From: Balneola sp.
GTDB lineage: Bacteria > Bacteroidota > Rhodothermia > Balneolales > Balneolaceae
Reading direction: 5' to 3'
Assembly: GCA_003712055.1 (NCBI GenBank)
Contig: RHLJ01000003.1
Coordinates: 372,001-436,000, forward strand
Length of the DNA stretch: 64,000 bases
Both the position numbers and the translations under genes were made by a program. Positions 20,326 through 28,593 of the stretch are shown piece after piece (position 1 is the stretch's first letter; every line of letters begins with the position of its first letter). Under the pieces are notes generated by a model. It was not told the origin of the DNA and ran no database searches. It was given only the letters and a program-made list of their open reading frames with translations.

Positions 20326-21079
20326 CGCAGCAATTTCAATAACAGGCCTTAATAAAAGCTACGAAGATAAAGTAGTACTTAAGGAGCTCAATCTTGATGT
20401 TCCTGAAGGAAGTATTTTTGGTTTAATCGGACCGAATGGCGCAGGGAAAAGTACCTTGATTGGAGTACTAACGGGATTGTTAAGTTATGAAGCAGGTGAA
20501 ATTGAAATTAACGGACTTACTCTAAACGGTGAAAATGAACTGGCCATAAAGCGAGACTTATCTTCGGTATTACAACCCCCTCTTTTATTTGAGCAATTTA
20601 CAAGCCTCGAATTCATCGAGTATGTATGCGATATTTATGAGATAGAAAAGGATGGACTTGTTGAAAAGGCCTATTCTTTGATGGACTTCTTTGAGATCAA
20701 AGATTTCGCCAAAATCAAAGTGAACAAGCTGTCATCCGGAAGCCGAAAAAAACTAGCCTTTGTTACCTCAGTTCTTGTTGAACCAAAAGTGCTTTTATTA
20801 GACGAGCCTTTTGAAGCTGTGGATGTAATCTCTATTGACCGCATGAAAACGGTACTACGAAAGCTTAAAGCCAAAGGGGTTACAATCATTATCACCAGCC
20901 ATATTTTAGAAGTGGTTGAAAACTTATGTGACGATATCGCCATCCTTCATGAAGGACTTATTATTGCCTACCTCGACGCGATCAGCCGAAAAGAACTGCA
21001 ACGGGATGCCACCCTACACGAAATCTTCCAGGATTATGTGAAGGTAGAACATAAAGACGGCATTGTGGATTGGCTGTAA
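20318..21079 (+). CDS. ABC transporter ATP-binding protein (ABC-2 exporter type)
   Basis: Cytoplasmic ATPase of 253 aa. Walker A GPNGAGKST (near residue 40), signature LSSGSRKKLA, Walker B VLLLDEPFEAVD, and switch His in ITSHILE. The signature LSSGSR instead of LSGGQ is common in ABC-2 exporter ATPases such as those of the CcmA/NatA type. The likely membrane partner is the 516-aa protein encoded before lgt. The substrate is unknown. Overlaps lgt and is followed with no gap by the next gene. Confidence 0.9.
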   Translation: MPNAAISITGLNKSYEDKVVLKELNLDVPEGSIFGLIGPNGAGKSTLIGVLTGLLSYEAGEIEINGLTLNGENELAIKRDLSSVLQPPLLFEQFTSLEFIEYVCDIYEIEKDGLVEKAYSLMDFFEIKDFAKIKVNKLSSGSRKKLAFVTSVLVEPKVLLLDEPFEAVDVISIDRMKTVLRKLKAKGVTIIITSHILEVVENLCDDIAILHEGLIIAYLDAISRKELQRDATLHEIFQDYVKVEHKDGIVDWL

Positions 21080-21718
21080 ATGTTTTTCTGGCACGCACTT
21101 GTAAAACCGACCGGATCTAAACGTTCCTTCATTGAGGCGGGTATTAATTTTTTTGTTGTATTGTCTATAGCTTTTTCAATCTATATTAGCTTAGCTCCCG
21201 AATCTCACCTAATTATTTTATCTGAGTTTTATTCTGAAAATGAATATTCGTTACAATTTCTTGACCCAGAAACAGTCCAGTTTCTACTTGTTATAGCTTT
21301 GTTTTTATCGCTGAATACAATCGATATGCTTTTGACATTAAAGCGATTAAACTGGAAAAAACTTACCTCTAGATACCCCTTCAAAGGGGATAAGAAAAAA
21401 TTGGATTTCACAAGGAATGTGATAGAGTATAACGGCTATATCTCTTCAATAAGTAATTCAATAGCTATGGATGAGTCTGGTATCTACTTTGTACCCAATT
21501 TCCTGGATAAGCTCATCTATTCGCCCATTTTTATTGAATGGAGTCACTTAACAATTAGCACTGAAACCTATCGGCTTAGCTCTTTTGGAATTCCTTTCGG
21601 TAAGGAAAAAGAAATTATGGTGATCGAAACCAAATACGAAAAAGGGTATCGATTAAGAATTAGAAAAGGAGAACTTAAGATTGACTATGAAAGAGCTCTT
21701 CTTGAAAGGGCTAATTAA
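21080..21718 (+). CDS. Conserved-looking membrane-anchored protein of unknown function
   Basis: 212 aa, start codon immediately after the ATPase stop, so translation is coupled and the product may assist that exporter. Residues 20-40 and about 68-85 are hydrophobic and probably form two membrane helices. The C-terminal 110 residues are soluble and beta-rich (EYNGYISSISNSIAMDESG ... IFIEWSHLTIS ... IPFGKEKEIMVIETKYEKG), reminiscent of a PH-like domain, but I cannot name a family. Stops tail to tail with the next gene, overlapping by four bases. Confidence 0.7.
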   Translation: MFFWHALVKPTGSKRSFIEAGINFFVVLSIAFSIYISLAPESHLIILSEFYSENEYSLQFLDPETVQFLLVIALFLSLNTIDMLLTLKRLNWKKLTSRYPFKGDKKKLDFTRNVIEYNGYISSISNSIAMDESGIYFVPNFLDKLIYSPIFIEWSHLTISTETYRLSSFGIPFGKEKEIMVIETKYEKGYRLRIRKGELKIDYERALLERAN

Positions 21719-22302
21719 GCCCAAACTCTGCCGCCTGCTTCTTCAAAAGTCATACAGCCATTAAAATAACCCGGAACCATTTCATACTGGAGTACCTGGG
21801 TCATTCCTACTTCACTTGAGAAATATCCGGCTAATGTCATTTCCTTCATTTGCCATATAAATGGGCGAGGAGCATCCCAATCAACATCACCACCAAATAC
21901 CGCATCATGTTCTTTAGTAATAAATGCGGTTTGTTCTTCAGGCGTTGCATCCACAAATGGCTTCCCTAATTCCCGTTCTGCTTTTTTGGTAAAAGAATCC
22001 AAATTATCCAGGAAATACTTTCTGTCTTTTTCTTCCCAAATAGTAAAGATCATATCATCCATAAATTTTGGAACTCCCACTTCCCTTGCGCCGGGAGTGT
22101 CGGTGGTAGGGATGATAATTTCGGCTACATCACCTAGAAATTTCATTTCTGCTTCCGTAAAGTGGGTTGCGCTTGCTCTCGAAGGGGAACATCCACTCAT
22201 AACGCCGAGTACGGTTGGAGCACTAATAGCTCCACCTAATAAATAAGCCGCTCTCTTAAGAGCTTCTCTTCTGCTAATTTGATTTGGCACGTTCTTTTCC
22301 AT
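21715..22302 (-). CDS. Gluconate 2-dehydrogenase subunit 3 family protein (Tat-exported)
   Basis: Small subunit that accompanies GMC-type membrane dehydrogenases. The frame is open to 22410, but the ATG at 22302 starts a twin-arginine signal: MEKNVPNQISRREALKRAAY, then a hydrophobic run ending GVMSGC, which also looks like a lipobox. The mature part (about 165 aa) holds the family pattern FLGDVAEIIIPTTDTPGAREVGVPKF and FTKKAERELGKPF. Family members help export or anchor the flavin subunit. It begins 2 bases after the stop of the GMC gene. Confidence 0.9.
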   Translation of the reverse strand: MEKNVPNQISRREALKRAAYLLGGAISAPTVLGVMSGCSPSRASATHFTEAEMKFLGDVAEIIIPTTDTPGAREVGVPKFMDDMIFTIWEEKDRKYFLDNLDSFTKKAERELGKPFVDATPEEQTAFITKEHDAVFGGDVDWDAPRPFIWQMKEMTLAGYFSSEVGMTQVLQYEMVPGYFNGCMTFEEAGGRVWA

Positions 22303-22304
22303 GA

Positions 22305-24002
22305 TTACAAGTTCCCTTTCTTTAGTTCCTCTACTGCGTGATTTGCTGCCCTGGCTGTTAATGCCATATAAGTGAGTGATGGATTTTGACAAGCAGCTGA
22401 AGTCATACAAGCACCGTCCGTCACAAATACATTCTGCACTTCATGCACCTGGTTCCACTGATTGAGGACAGAAGTTTTAGGATCACGTCCCATACGGGCA
22501 GTACCCATTTCATGAATCCCCAATCCAGGCGAAGGATCATTATTCCAGGAATGAATATCCTTCAATCCTGCCGCTTCCAGCATCTCAGCAGCGGAATCTC
22601 GCATATCTTCGCGCATCTTATATTCATTCTCGAAAGCCTGCACATCAAATACGACGGTTGGTAACCCAAATTTGTCGAGTACTTCAGTAGTTAAGTACAT
22701 TCGATTTTCGTGATAAGGCAGCCACTCCCCAAAACCTCCGATTCCAAAGGTCCAGTTTCCGGGTTCGTTTACTTCGTCTTTTATAGAAGCACCAATACTT
22801 AATTCTGCCACATTCTTTTTCCATCCACCTCGACCGGAACCACCCTGGTAACCATAGCCTCTTATAAATTCGGGATGAGGGGTATCAATATTTCTAAATC
22901 GGGGAATATAAATTCCATTTGGCCTCTTCCCATGGTAGTACACATCGTCAAAGCCTTCAACTCTTCCCGCTGCCCCTACGCCGAGGTGATGATCCATCAT
23001 ATTATGCCCCAATTCTCCGGAGGCATTTCCCATACCATCTGAAAAATGCTCTGTTGAATTCAGCAATATCCAGGTACTTCCTACCGCCGAAGCACACAAG
23101 AAAACAATCTTGGCATAATACTCTTTGTATTCTCTGGTTTCTGCATCTAAAATCCGAACTCCACTGGCCTTTTGTGTTTCTGGGTCATAAATCACTTCGG
23201 TTACTATAGAATCCGGGCGCAAAGTTAAGTTTCCTGTTGCTACTGCTGCAGGTAGTGTAGACGATTGGGTACTAAAGTATCCACTGAATGGACAACCCTG
23301 CATACACATATTTCGGTATTGGCATCCTGCACGACCTTTATGTGGAACCGTAATATTTGCTGACCGGCCAATGGTCATAATCCGATCGCTAAAATTAGCT
23401 TCAATTCTTTTCTTCACTTCCTTTTCTACACAACTCATCTCCATTGGAGGTAAGAACTGACCATCCGGCAGTTGCGAAAGACCTTCTTTTTGACCACTTA
23501 TTCCGGCAAATGATTCTACATGATCATACCATGGAGCGATATCAGCATAGCGTATTGGCCAGTCCACACCAAAACCATCTTTTGCATTTGCTTCAAAATC
23601 CATCTCACTTAGTCGGTACGACTGCCTTCCCCACATTAAAGAACGACCTCCCACATGATACCCTCTCATCCAATCAAATCGTTTTACTTCTGTATATGGA
23701 TGTTCTGTATCCTTTACCCACCAATGTTTGGTTGCCTGTCGAATCGTATATCCGGTCCGTTTCTGCTTTTCATAAAGCTTCATTTCTTCCGGGGGAACCT
23801 GATTGTCATAGGGTAGATCCCATGGAGGAGTGGAGTGCGTAGGGTAATCCTTAATATGTTCTACCTGCCTTCCTCTTTCCAGCATTAATGTCTTTAATCC
23901 ATTCTCGGTTAGCTCTTTGGCTGCCCAGCCTCCACTAATTCCGCTACCTACAACAATAGCATCATAGGTGTTTTCTTGTTTTGCTTTAAGATTAAGATTC
24001 AT
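22305..24002 (-). CDS. GMC-family FAD-dependent oxidoreductase
   Basis: 565-aa flavoprotein of the GMC oxidoreductase family, closest in style to gluconate 2-dehydrogenase flavin subunits. FAD-binding Rossmann motif GSGISGG at residues 19-25, ERGRQ ribose-binding acid near 42, GGRSLMWGRQ (second FAD segment), and C-terminal HEMGTARMG plus QNPSLTYMALTARAA with the active-site His/Asn region. It has no signal peptide of its own and would be carried out by the Tat signal on its small subunit. The substrate is probably a sugar, sugar acid or polyol. Confidence 0.92.
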   Translation of the reverse strand: MNLNLKAKQENTYDAIVVGSGISGGWAAKELTENGLKTLMLERGRQVEHIKDYPTHSTPPWDLPYDNQVPPEEMKLYEKQKRTGYTIRQATKHWWVKDTEHPYTEVKRFDWMRGYHVGGRSLMWGRQSYRLSEMDFEANAKDGFGVDWPIRYADIAPWYDHVESFAGISGQKEGLSQLPDGQFLPPMEMSCVEKEVKKRIEANFSDRIMTIGRSANITVPHKGRAGCQYRNMCMQGCPFSGYFSTQSSTLPAAVATGNLTLRPDSIVTEVIYDPETQKASGVRILDAETREYKEYYAKIVFLCASAVGSTWILLNSTEHFSDGMGNASGELGHNMMDHHLGVGAAGRVEGFDDVYYHGKRPNGIYIPRFRNIDTPHPEFIRGYGYQGGSGRGGWKKNVAELSIGASIKDEVNEPGNWTFGIGGFGEWLPYHENRMYLTTEVLDKFGLPTVVFDVQAFENEYKMREDMRDSAAEMLEAAGLKDIHSWNNDPSPGLGIHEMGTARMGRDPKTSVLNQWNQVHEVQNVFVTDGACMTSAACQNPSLTYMALTARAANHAVEELKKGNL

Positions 24003-24113
24003 GTAATTGGCAAATAGGTTCTTGTGAACAAAAAAATATCGGGTATTTTATTGGAGAGCGGAGTATAGAAAATCGCTTTCAATTATGATAATTCGGGAAC
24101 AACTTTTTAACTC

Positions 24114-24983
24114 ATGAAAATCACACGAAAAGAGGCTATAAAGGGATTGACAGGAACAGCATTGATGGGAGGTCTCTCGATTGCCGAGAAGTCTGAAGTA
24201 AAACGCACTAGGAACAGGGTGAACCAGACATTCCGCCACTCTGTATGTCGTTGGCCTTATGGTAGTAAATCATTGGAAGAGCTGTGCGAATTTGCTGTTG
24301 AAGTAGGCATTGAATCGATAGAACTGTTAAATCCGGAGGACTTTGAAACTATAAAGAAGTACGGACTTACCTGTGCCATGGCTAACAGTGTTCCATTGAG
24401 TTTAACCGATGGATTCAACGATCCGAGTATCCATGATAAATTGAGAAAGGAATATTTTGAGCTTTTCCCAATTGTAGCCGATGCCGGTTTTGACAAGGTG
24501 ATTTGCTTTTCAGGAAACCGAAAAGGGATTGATGATGAGTTAGGCTTGGAGAATTGTGCCAGGGGACTAGAGCCCGTTGTAAGTAAAGCCGCTGAATACG
24601 GACTTACAATTTGTATGGAACTTCTCAATTCAAAGGTGGATCATGCCGACTATCAATGTGATCATACCGAATGGGGGGTAGCACTTTGTGAGAAACTAGG
24701 TCTGGATAATTTTAAGCTTCTTTATGATATCTATCATATGCAGATTATGGAGGGAGATATTATAGCTACTATAAGAAAATATCACCCTTACATCGCTCAT
24801 TATCATACGGGAGGGGTTCCGGGAAGAAATGAAATTGATGAGACACAGGAGTTGTATTACCCTGCTATTATGGAGGCTATTTCAGAAACGGGATTTGATG
24901 GTTTTGTGGCGCAAGAATTTATACCTTCGCGAGAAGATGCATTTGCTTCATTGAGGCAGGGTATCGAAATTTGCTCTGGGTAA
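24114..24983 (+). CDS. TIM-barrel sugar isomerase, hydroxypyruvate isomerase-like
   Basis: 289-aa xylose isomerase-like TIM barrel (AP endonuclease 2 family). Metal ligands are visible at Glu169 (CMELLNSK), Asp205 (LLYDIYHMQ), His231 (AHYHTGG) and Glu268 (VAQEF), the pattern of hydroxypyruvate isomerase (Hyi). The N-terminus has a short KITRKEAIKGLTGTALMGGL run resembling a degenerate Tat signal (single Arg, short hydrophobic stretch), which may be a relic or functional. Transcribed divergently from the GMC dehydrogenase across 111 bases, so both may serve the same sugar-acid oxidation route; that pairing is inference. Confidence 0.85.
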   Translation: MKITRKEAIKGLTGTALMGGLSIAEKSEVKRTRNRVNQTFRHSVCRWPYGSKSLEELCEFAVEVGIESIELLNPEDFETIKKYGLTCAMANSVPLSLTDGFNDPSIHDKLRKEYFELFPIVADAGFDKVICFSGNRKGIDDELGLENCARGLEPVVSKAAEYGLTICMELLNSKVDHADYQCDHTEWGVALCEKLGLDNFKLLYDIYHMQIMEGDIIATIRKYHPYIAHYHTGGVPGRNEIDETQELYYPAIMEAISETGFDGFVAQEFIPSREDAFASLRQGIEICSG

Positions 24984-25035
24984 AAAGTGTAGTTTTCACA
25001 GGTAAAAAAAAGAATATTAGACTCTTTTCGATTAA

Positions 25036-25066
25036 TAGGTCTCAAGATTTTATTGTAATAGACCTA
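25036..25066 (+). other. Leader hairpin before the 25090 gene
   Basis: TAGGTCT (25036-25042) pairs with AGACCTA (25060-25066) over a 17-base AT-rich loop, 24 bases before the next start codon. It could be a terminator remnant or a 5' leader structure; no known riboswitch was recognised. Confidence 0.3.
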
Positions 25067-25089
25067 AAGCACCAACTAATACTACAACC

Positions 25090-25785
25090 ATGAAAAAACT
25101 ATCAACCTTTCTACTTTTTATTGCAATAAGTCCTGTTTTATTTGGACAGGGCATGGAACATCATCATTCTTCACATGAAGGAAATCTTGAAGTACCTGAA
25201 ACCTGGGAAGTCCGGCTTGACCGGGAAATGGATGACCTTCATATAAGTTCTGATGAAGAGCAGGGGCATATCTATTTTGTAAATATGACTCCTGGATGGC
25301 ATATAACTACCGGACCTGCCGCCATCTTCTGGCATCCTGATAGCGAGCTTTCTGATACTTATACTGTTCAGACTTCCATCTATACCCTGGATCCTAATGG
25401 ACGACATGCTGAAGGCTTTGGACTCTTTTTTGGCGGCAAAGATCTAAAAGAAGATGGTCACGCCTATTTATATTTCTTAATCAGAAACTCAGGTGATTTT
25501 CTCATTAAAGAAAGAATAGGTGACCGAACAGAAACTATTCAGGGATGGACATCTAGTGAAGCCATTAACAGACATACCGAGGCTCAGGAAACGGACTCGA
25601 GAATTGGTAGCCATGCCTTTAATCAGCTATCTGTTGCAGTAACAGGTGATCACATAGATTTCTATATCAATGAAGCTAAAGTGGCTTCAATCGACAGTGA
25701 TGGATACGATACAAACGGATTATTCGGTTTAAGAATAAACCATGCTGTTGATGTTCATGTATCTAACATTGGAGAAGTAAAATAA
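25090..25785 (+). CDS. Secreted concanavalin-like protein of unknown function
   Basis: 231 aa beginning with a signal peptide (MKKLSTFLLFIAISPVLFGQG, cleavage after Gln/Gly about residue 19-20) and a histidine-rich mature start (MEHHHSSHEG). The rest is beta-rich: FVNMTPGWHITTGPAAIFWHP, YTVQTSIYTLDP, GFGLFFGGKDL, YLYFLIRNSGDFLIKER, FYINEAKVAS, GLFGLRINH. This order resembles the LamG/DUF1080-type jelly roll, seen in sugar-binding or 3-keto-glycoside hydrolase-like proteins, but no catalytic acids can be assigned. Followed by a GC-rich terminator. Confidence 0.75.
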   Translation: MKKLSTFLLFIAISPVLFGQGMEHHHSSHEGNLEVPETWEVRLDREMDDLHISSDEEQGHIYFVNMTPGWHITTGPAAIFWHPDSELSDTYTVQTSIYTLDPNGRHAEGFGLFFGGKDLKEDGHAYLYFLIRNSGDFLIKERIGDRTETIQGWTSSEAINRHTEAQETDSRIGSHAFNQLSVAVTGDHIDFYINEAKVASIDSDGYDTNGLFGLRINHAVDVHVSNIGEVK

Positions 25786-25792
25786 CCTGTAT

Positions 25793-25822
25793 TCCCCCGT
25801 CAGGTTTCCTGAAGGGGGATTT
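25793..25822 (+). terminator. Intrinsic terminator after the concanavalin-like gene
   Basis: TCCCCC (25793-25798) and GGGGGA (25814-25819) enclose an inner CAGG/CCTG stem with a TTT loop, followed by TTT. It sits eight bases after the stop. Confidence 0.65.
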
Positions 25823-25838
25823 AACTTAGCTTATAGCA

Positions 25839-26837
25839 TTGATTCCATTAAAAACAGATACCAACTTAATAAGCTGTAAGCTACTGATATTATCAAGCAT
25901 ACTACTGCTTTCTTGCTCTTCAGGTCATAAGCTAACGGGAACTGATTATGTTGATCTATCCAGAACAGATAGCGGTGTTTTAAGTCCTTATTTCCCTCAA
26001 CAGATAGCAGATTCACTCGGGTGGGGAGATCTTTCATCAGCCATGTTAGGAAAAGTAAAAGAGGAATTTCGAATTACGCTGATCTCTGAGATAGAACCAT
26101 TTCAATTATTTCGCTTTTCGAAGGGAAGAAGAGTTCAAGGAGAGAGCATTCTATATTGGGTAAAAGGAGCAAGCAGTAATGAACTTAGTCATCATGAAAA
26201 CATGAAGCTTTATCTCAAGGATAGATGTACTGAATTTTATGAGACAGTTAGTTTTGGCTATTGCTTTCCTATTTATCAAACTGAGCCGGAATGGGGAAAA
26301 ATCTATTCTGTTTTAGATTCAAGAAATATTTGGACCCTCCCTGATCAATCTGAAATTCCAAATGTTGCTGCTCCTGAGAGCAATGAATGGGTTCTTAATA
26401 CCCAGGTGAGGCTCGGTAATTATTATCGCACCTATACCCATACTACACCCGGAAGGTATTTGTCTCAAATGGAGCAGGGTAACGATTTGGGAATGATCAT
26501 TGTTGAATTTCAGCGGTTGGTTCAAAACCAGCAGGTTCAAGATAATTTTAATACCTATTCAGGAATTACCTCTGGAGTAAATGGGTCCTCTTTCACACTT
26601 TGTAATGGGAGTGAAGTTTGGCGGTTTAATGCCAACCTGGAAGATTTACTTACGAGCTCAGGATATCCATTACAAATCACACAACAGGAAGGGATGCAAT
26701 TCTATATAACTGTTTCAGGAACAGTAAGTGATGAATGGTACCGAAGTCGAAGTTATTCGGGATACAGTCGCCAAATTACGCCGACTGAGGTTCATGGATT
26801 TGAGATAGTTTCTGGCACTACTTGTCCAGGGTTATAG
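25839..26837 (+). CDS. Hypothetical lipoprotein
   Basis: 332 aa from a TTG start; no ATG precedes the hydrophobic segment in this frame. Residues 9-26 form a lipoprotein signal ending ILLLSC with acceptor Cys26. The rest has no recognised motif. Two tyrosine/tryptophan-rich stretches (HTTPGRYLSQMEQG and WYRSRSYSGYSRQ) and four cysteines in the mature part (for example KDRCTEF and GYCFPIY) suggest a periplasmic, disulfide-containing fold. Its neighbours give no clue to function. Confidence 0.7.
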   Translation: MIPLKTDTNLISCKLLILSSILLLSCSSGHKLTGTDYVDLSRTDSGVLSPYFPQQIADSLGWGDLSSAMLGKVKEEFRITLISEIEPFQLFRFSKGRRVQGESILYWVKGASSNELSHHENMKLYLKDRCTEFYETVSFGYCFPIYQTEPEWGKIYSVLDSRNIWTLPDQSEIPNVAAPESNEWVLNTQVRLGNYYRTYTHTTPGRYLSQMEQGNDLGMIIVEFQRLVQNQQVQDNFNTYSGITSGVNGSSFTLCNGSEVWRFNANLEDLLTSSGYPLQITQQEGMQFYITVSGTVSDEWYRSRSYSGYSRQITPTEVHGFEIVSGTTCPGL

Positions 26838-26943
26838 AATCAACCCTTATCTCGAACTAAGAAGTTGAATAATTGAACATCGAACATAAAACTTCGAAGT
26901 TAAACTCTCCTTGTTCAATGTTGGAAGTTCTAACCCTAAGGGC

Positions 26944-27297
26944 TTATAACCCAAATTCTTTCTTAAGCCGATCCACTCTTTTTTGCTGCTCAGCCGACAC
27001 ACTCCCTTCGCAAGTTGCTATCGTATCCAAAAGGCTAAATGTTAATCTCTTGCCATCATCACTAAAGTTGGAACGTACATAAACAATGGCTTCTTCTACC
27101 AGTTGTTTCATATGTTCCGTACTCATTGCTGCTATCTGGCTCAGTGTTTTGCGATAGGTAGTTAAATCATAATTCATATTATCCAGCACTCGTTTCACTG
27201 CATCCTCTTCGGTAAAAGAGATACTTCCATCAGTACTTTCAATCCAAAATATTAGTACGTCAATCGCAGTTTCGTCGGTTAAGATGTATGAACTCAT
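26944..27297 (-). CDS. Small helical protein, TerB-like
   Basis: 117 aa, all-helical by pattern. The C-terminal part (YVRSNFSDDGKRLTFSLLDTIATCEGSVSAEQQKRVDRLKKEFG) resembles the TerB/tellurite-resistance fold with its D-G-K-R and helix-loop-helix spacing, and the acid-rich N-terminal part (FWIESTDGSISFTEED) would form the first metal-site half. The call is by pattern only. Sits 15 bases after the GAF-domain gene and is probably cotranscribed. Confidence 0.6.
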   Translation of the reverse strand: MSSYILTDETAIDVLIFWIESTDGSISFTEEDAVKRVLDNMNYDLTTYRKTLSQIAAMSTEHMKQLVEEAIVYVRSNFSDDGKRLTFSLLDTIATCEGSVSAEQQKRVDRLKKEFGL

Positions 27298-27312
27298 GAT
27301 TCTAAATTTGAA

Positions 27313-27789
27313 TTAAAATTCGTCGGCCAACAAAACACAGATTTCCTCCAAAGCTGATCTTTGCTCCTCAGTAATTGAGTTCCGGGTATGAGAATCAATA
27401 TCAAGCTGTGCTACAAATACATCTCCTTTCATAATTGGAACCACAATCTCGGATTGTACATCAATGCTGCATGCCAAATAATTATCCTCTGCATGAACAT
27501 CCTGGGCAATGAATGTTTCATGAGAAAGAGCTACCTGACCACAAATTCCTTTTCCGAAAGGAATCCTGGTATGATCGGTACTTGCTCCAACAAAAGGTCC
27601 GAGCACAAGTTCTTCTTTTCCTTCTGGGTCAGCCATATAAAAGCCCACCCAGTTAAAGGTGGGCACCTCATCTGCTAATAGCTCACAGATGGCAAATAAT
27701 TTTTCATCTCTGGTAACAGGTCGCTTTAAAATTTCTTGAGTTCCTGATACTAGTTGTTCTTTAAGTTGAAGTACGTCGGCTGATGTCAT
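27313..27789 (-). CDS. msrC: GAF-domain free methionine-(R)-sulfoxide reductase
   Basis: Reduces free Met-R-sulfoxide. The frame is open to 27864, but MTSADVLQLKEQ at 27789 starts the conserved part (158 aa). One GAF domain with INWVGFY-like NWVGFYMADPEG, GPFVGAS, GKGICGQVA and LACSIDVQSEIVVPI. Cys83 and Cys107 match the E. coli Cys94 and Cys118 positions as I remember them; the third family cysteine (E. coli Cys84, in a QGKIAC segment) is replaced here by the VGAST stretch, so the disulfide mechanism may differ. Confidence 0.85.
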   Translation of the reverse strand: MTSADVLQLKEQLVSGTQEILKRPVTRDEKLFAICELLADEVPTFNWVGFYMADPEGKEELVLGPFVGASTDHTRIPFGKGICGQVALSHETFIAQDVHAEDNYLACSIDVQSEIVVPIMKGDVFVAQLDIDSHTRNSITEEQRSALEEICVLLADEF

Positions 27790-27908
27790 AACTAATTCTT
27801 GAATTTGAAAATCAAAATAAAAGATTACCTCTCTAAATAACATTAAGCTTTGATAAAAAGCCAATATGTAGGTAATAGTTTTACACTAACTCTTCCTTAT
27901 CTTTAAGC

Positions 27909-28583
27909 GTGGAAGAATTTTTCAAAGATATCATACCTTGGTCAACAGAAGTAATGGGTACCGGATTATTACTGGTAGCCAGTTTTACTTCCCTATTTTC
28001 TGTAGTAAATCCAACCGCTGCTTTGCCTGTCTATCTTTCTTTGATGGAGGGACACACTGCCGAAGAAAAGACCCGAACGGCGAAAAAGGCAACCTTTTAT
28101 ATGTTCATTGTACTGAGCACTTTTCTGCTGATTGGTTCTTATATCCTGAGCTTTTTTGGGATTAGCCTTTCCGGGATACAAATAGCCGGTGGTCTAATTA
28201 TCATGAGAGCCGGTTTTTCGATGTTGAACCCGGATTCAGCAGGGAAAAAGCTTTCTCAAGAAGACCAGGAAGCAGCCAAAGAAAAAGAAGATGTCTCCTT
28301 TAGTCCACTTGCTATGCCCTTGCTTTCAGGCCCGGGAAGCATTGCCGTTGTCATTGGATTTGGCTCCGAAGCTACCGGGCTTATCGATTACATTGTAAAT
28401 GGGGTAGCCATCTTTCTTGTTGCTCTGCTTGCATGGGGAATTCTCAGAGTGGCACCATGGCTTAGCTCATTTATAGGCCGTTCTGGAATGACCGTAATTA
28501 CCCGTCTGATGGGCTTTATTGCTTTGTCAATTGGAGTACAATTCATCATTAATGGGATTGGCAAGTTTTATGGGCTACACTAA
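27909..28583 (+). CDS. MarC-family integral membrane protein
   Basis: 224 aa from GTG at 27909; an in-frame ATG at 27955 would give 208 aa and still include all membrane segments. Six hydrophobic segments, with the family block SVVNPTAALPVYLSL in the first and PLALPLLSGPGSI-like LAMPLLSGPGSIAVV in the middle. MarC proteins are of unknown function despite the name. A TATCTTTAA element ends two bases before the GTG, so the message may be leaderless, or the element may promote translation from the downstream ATG. Confidence 0.9.
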   Translation: MEEFFKDIIPWSTEVMGTGLLLVASFTSLFSVVNPTAALPVYLSLMEGHTAEEKTRTAKKATFYMFIVLSTFLLIGSYILSFFGISLSGIQIAGGLIIMRAGFSMLNPDSAGKKLSQEDQEAAKEKEDVSFSPLAMPLLSGPGSIAVVIGFGSEATGLIDYIVNGVAIFLVALLAWGILRVAPWLSSFIGRSGMTVITRLMGFIALSIGVQFIINGIGKFYGLH

Positions 28584-28593
28584 CATTGCCGGT

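Noticed and set aside
26870-26935. Imperfect inverted repeat (TTGAACATCGAACA / TTGTTCAATGTT)
   Set aside because: AT-rich and imperfect, without T-tract; might be a repeat remnant, but too weak to list as a feature.
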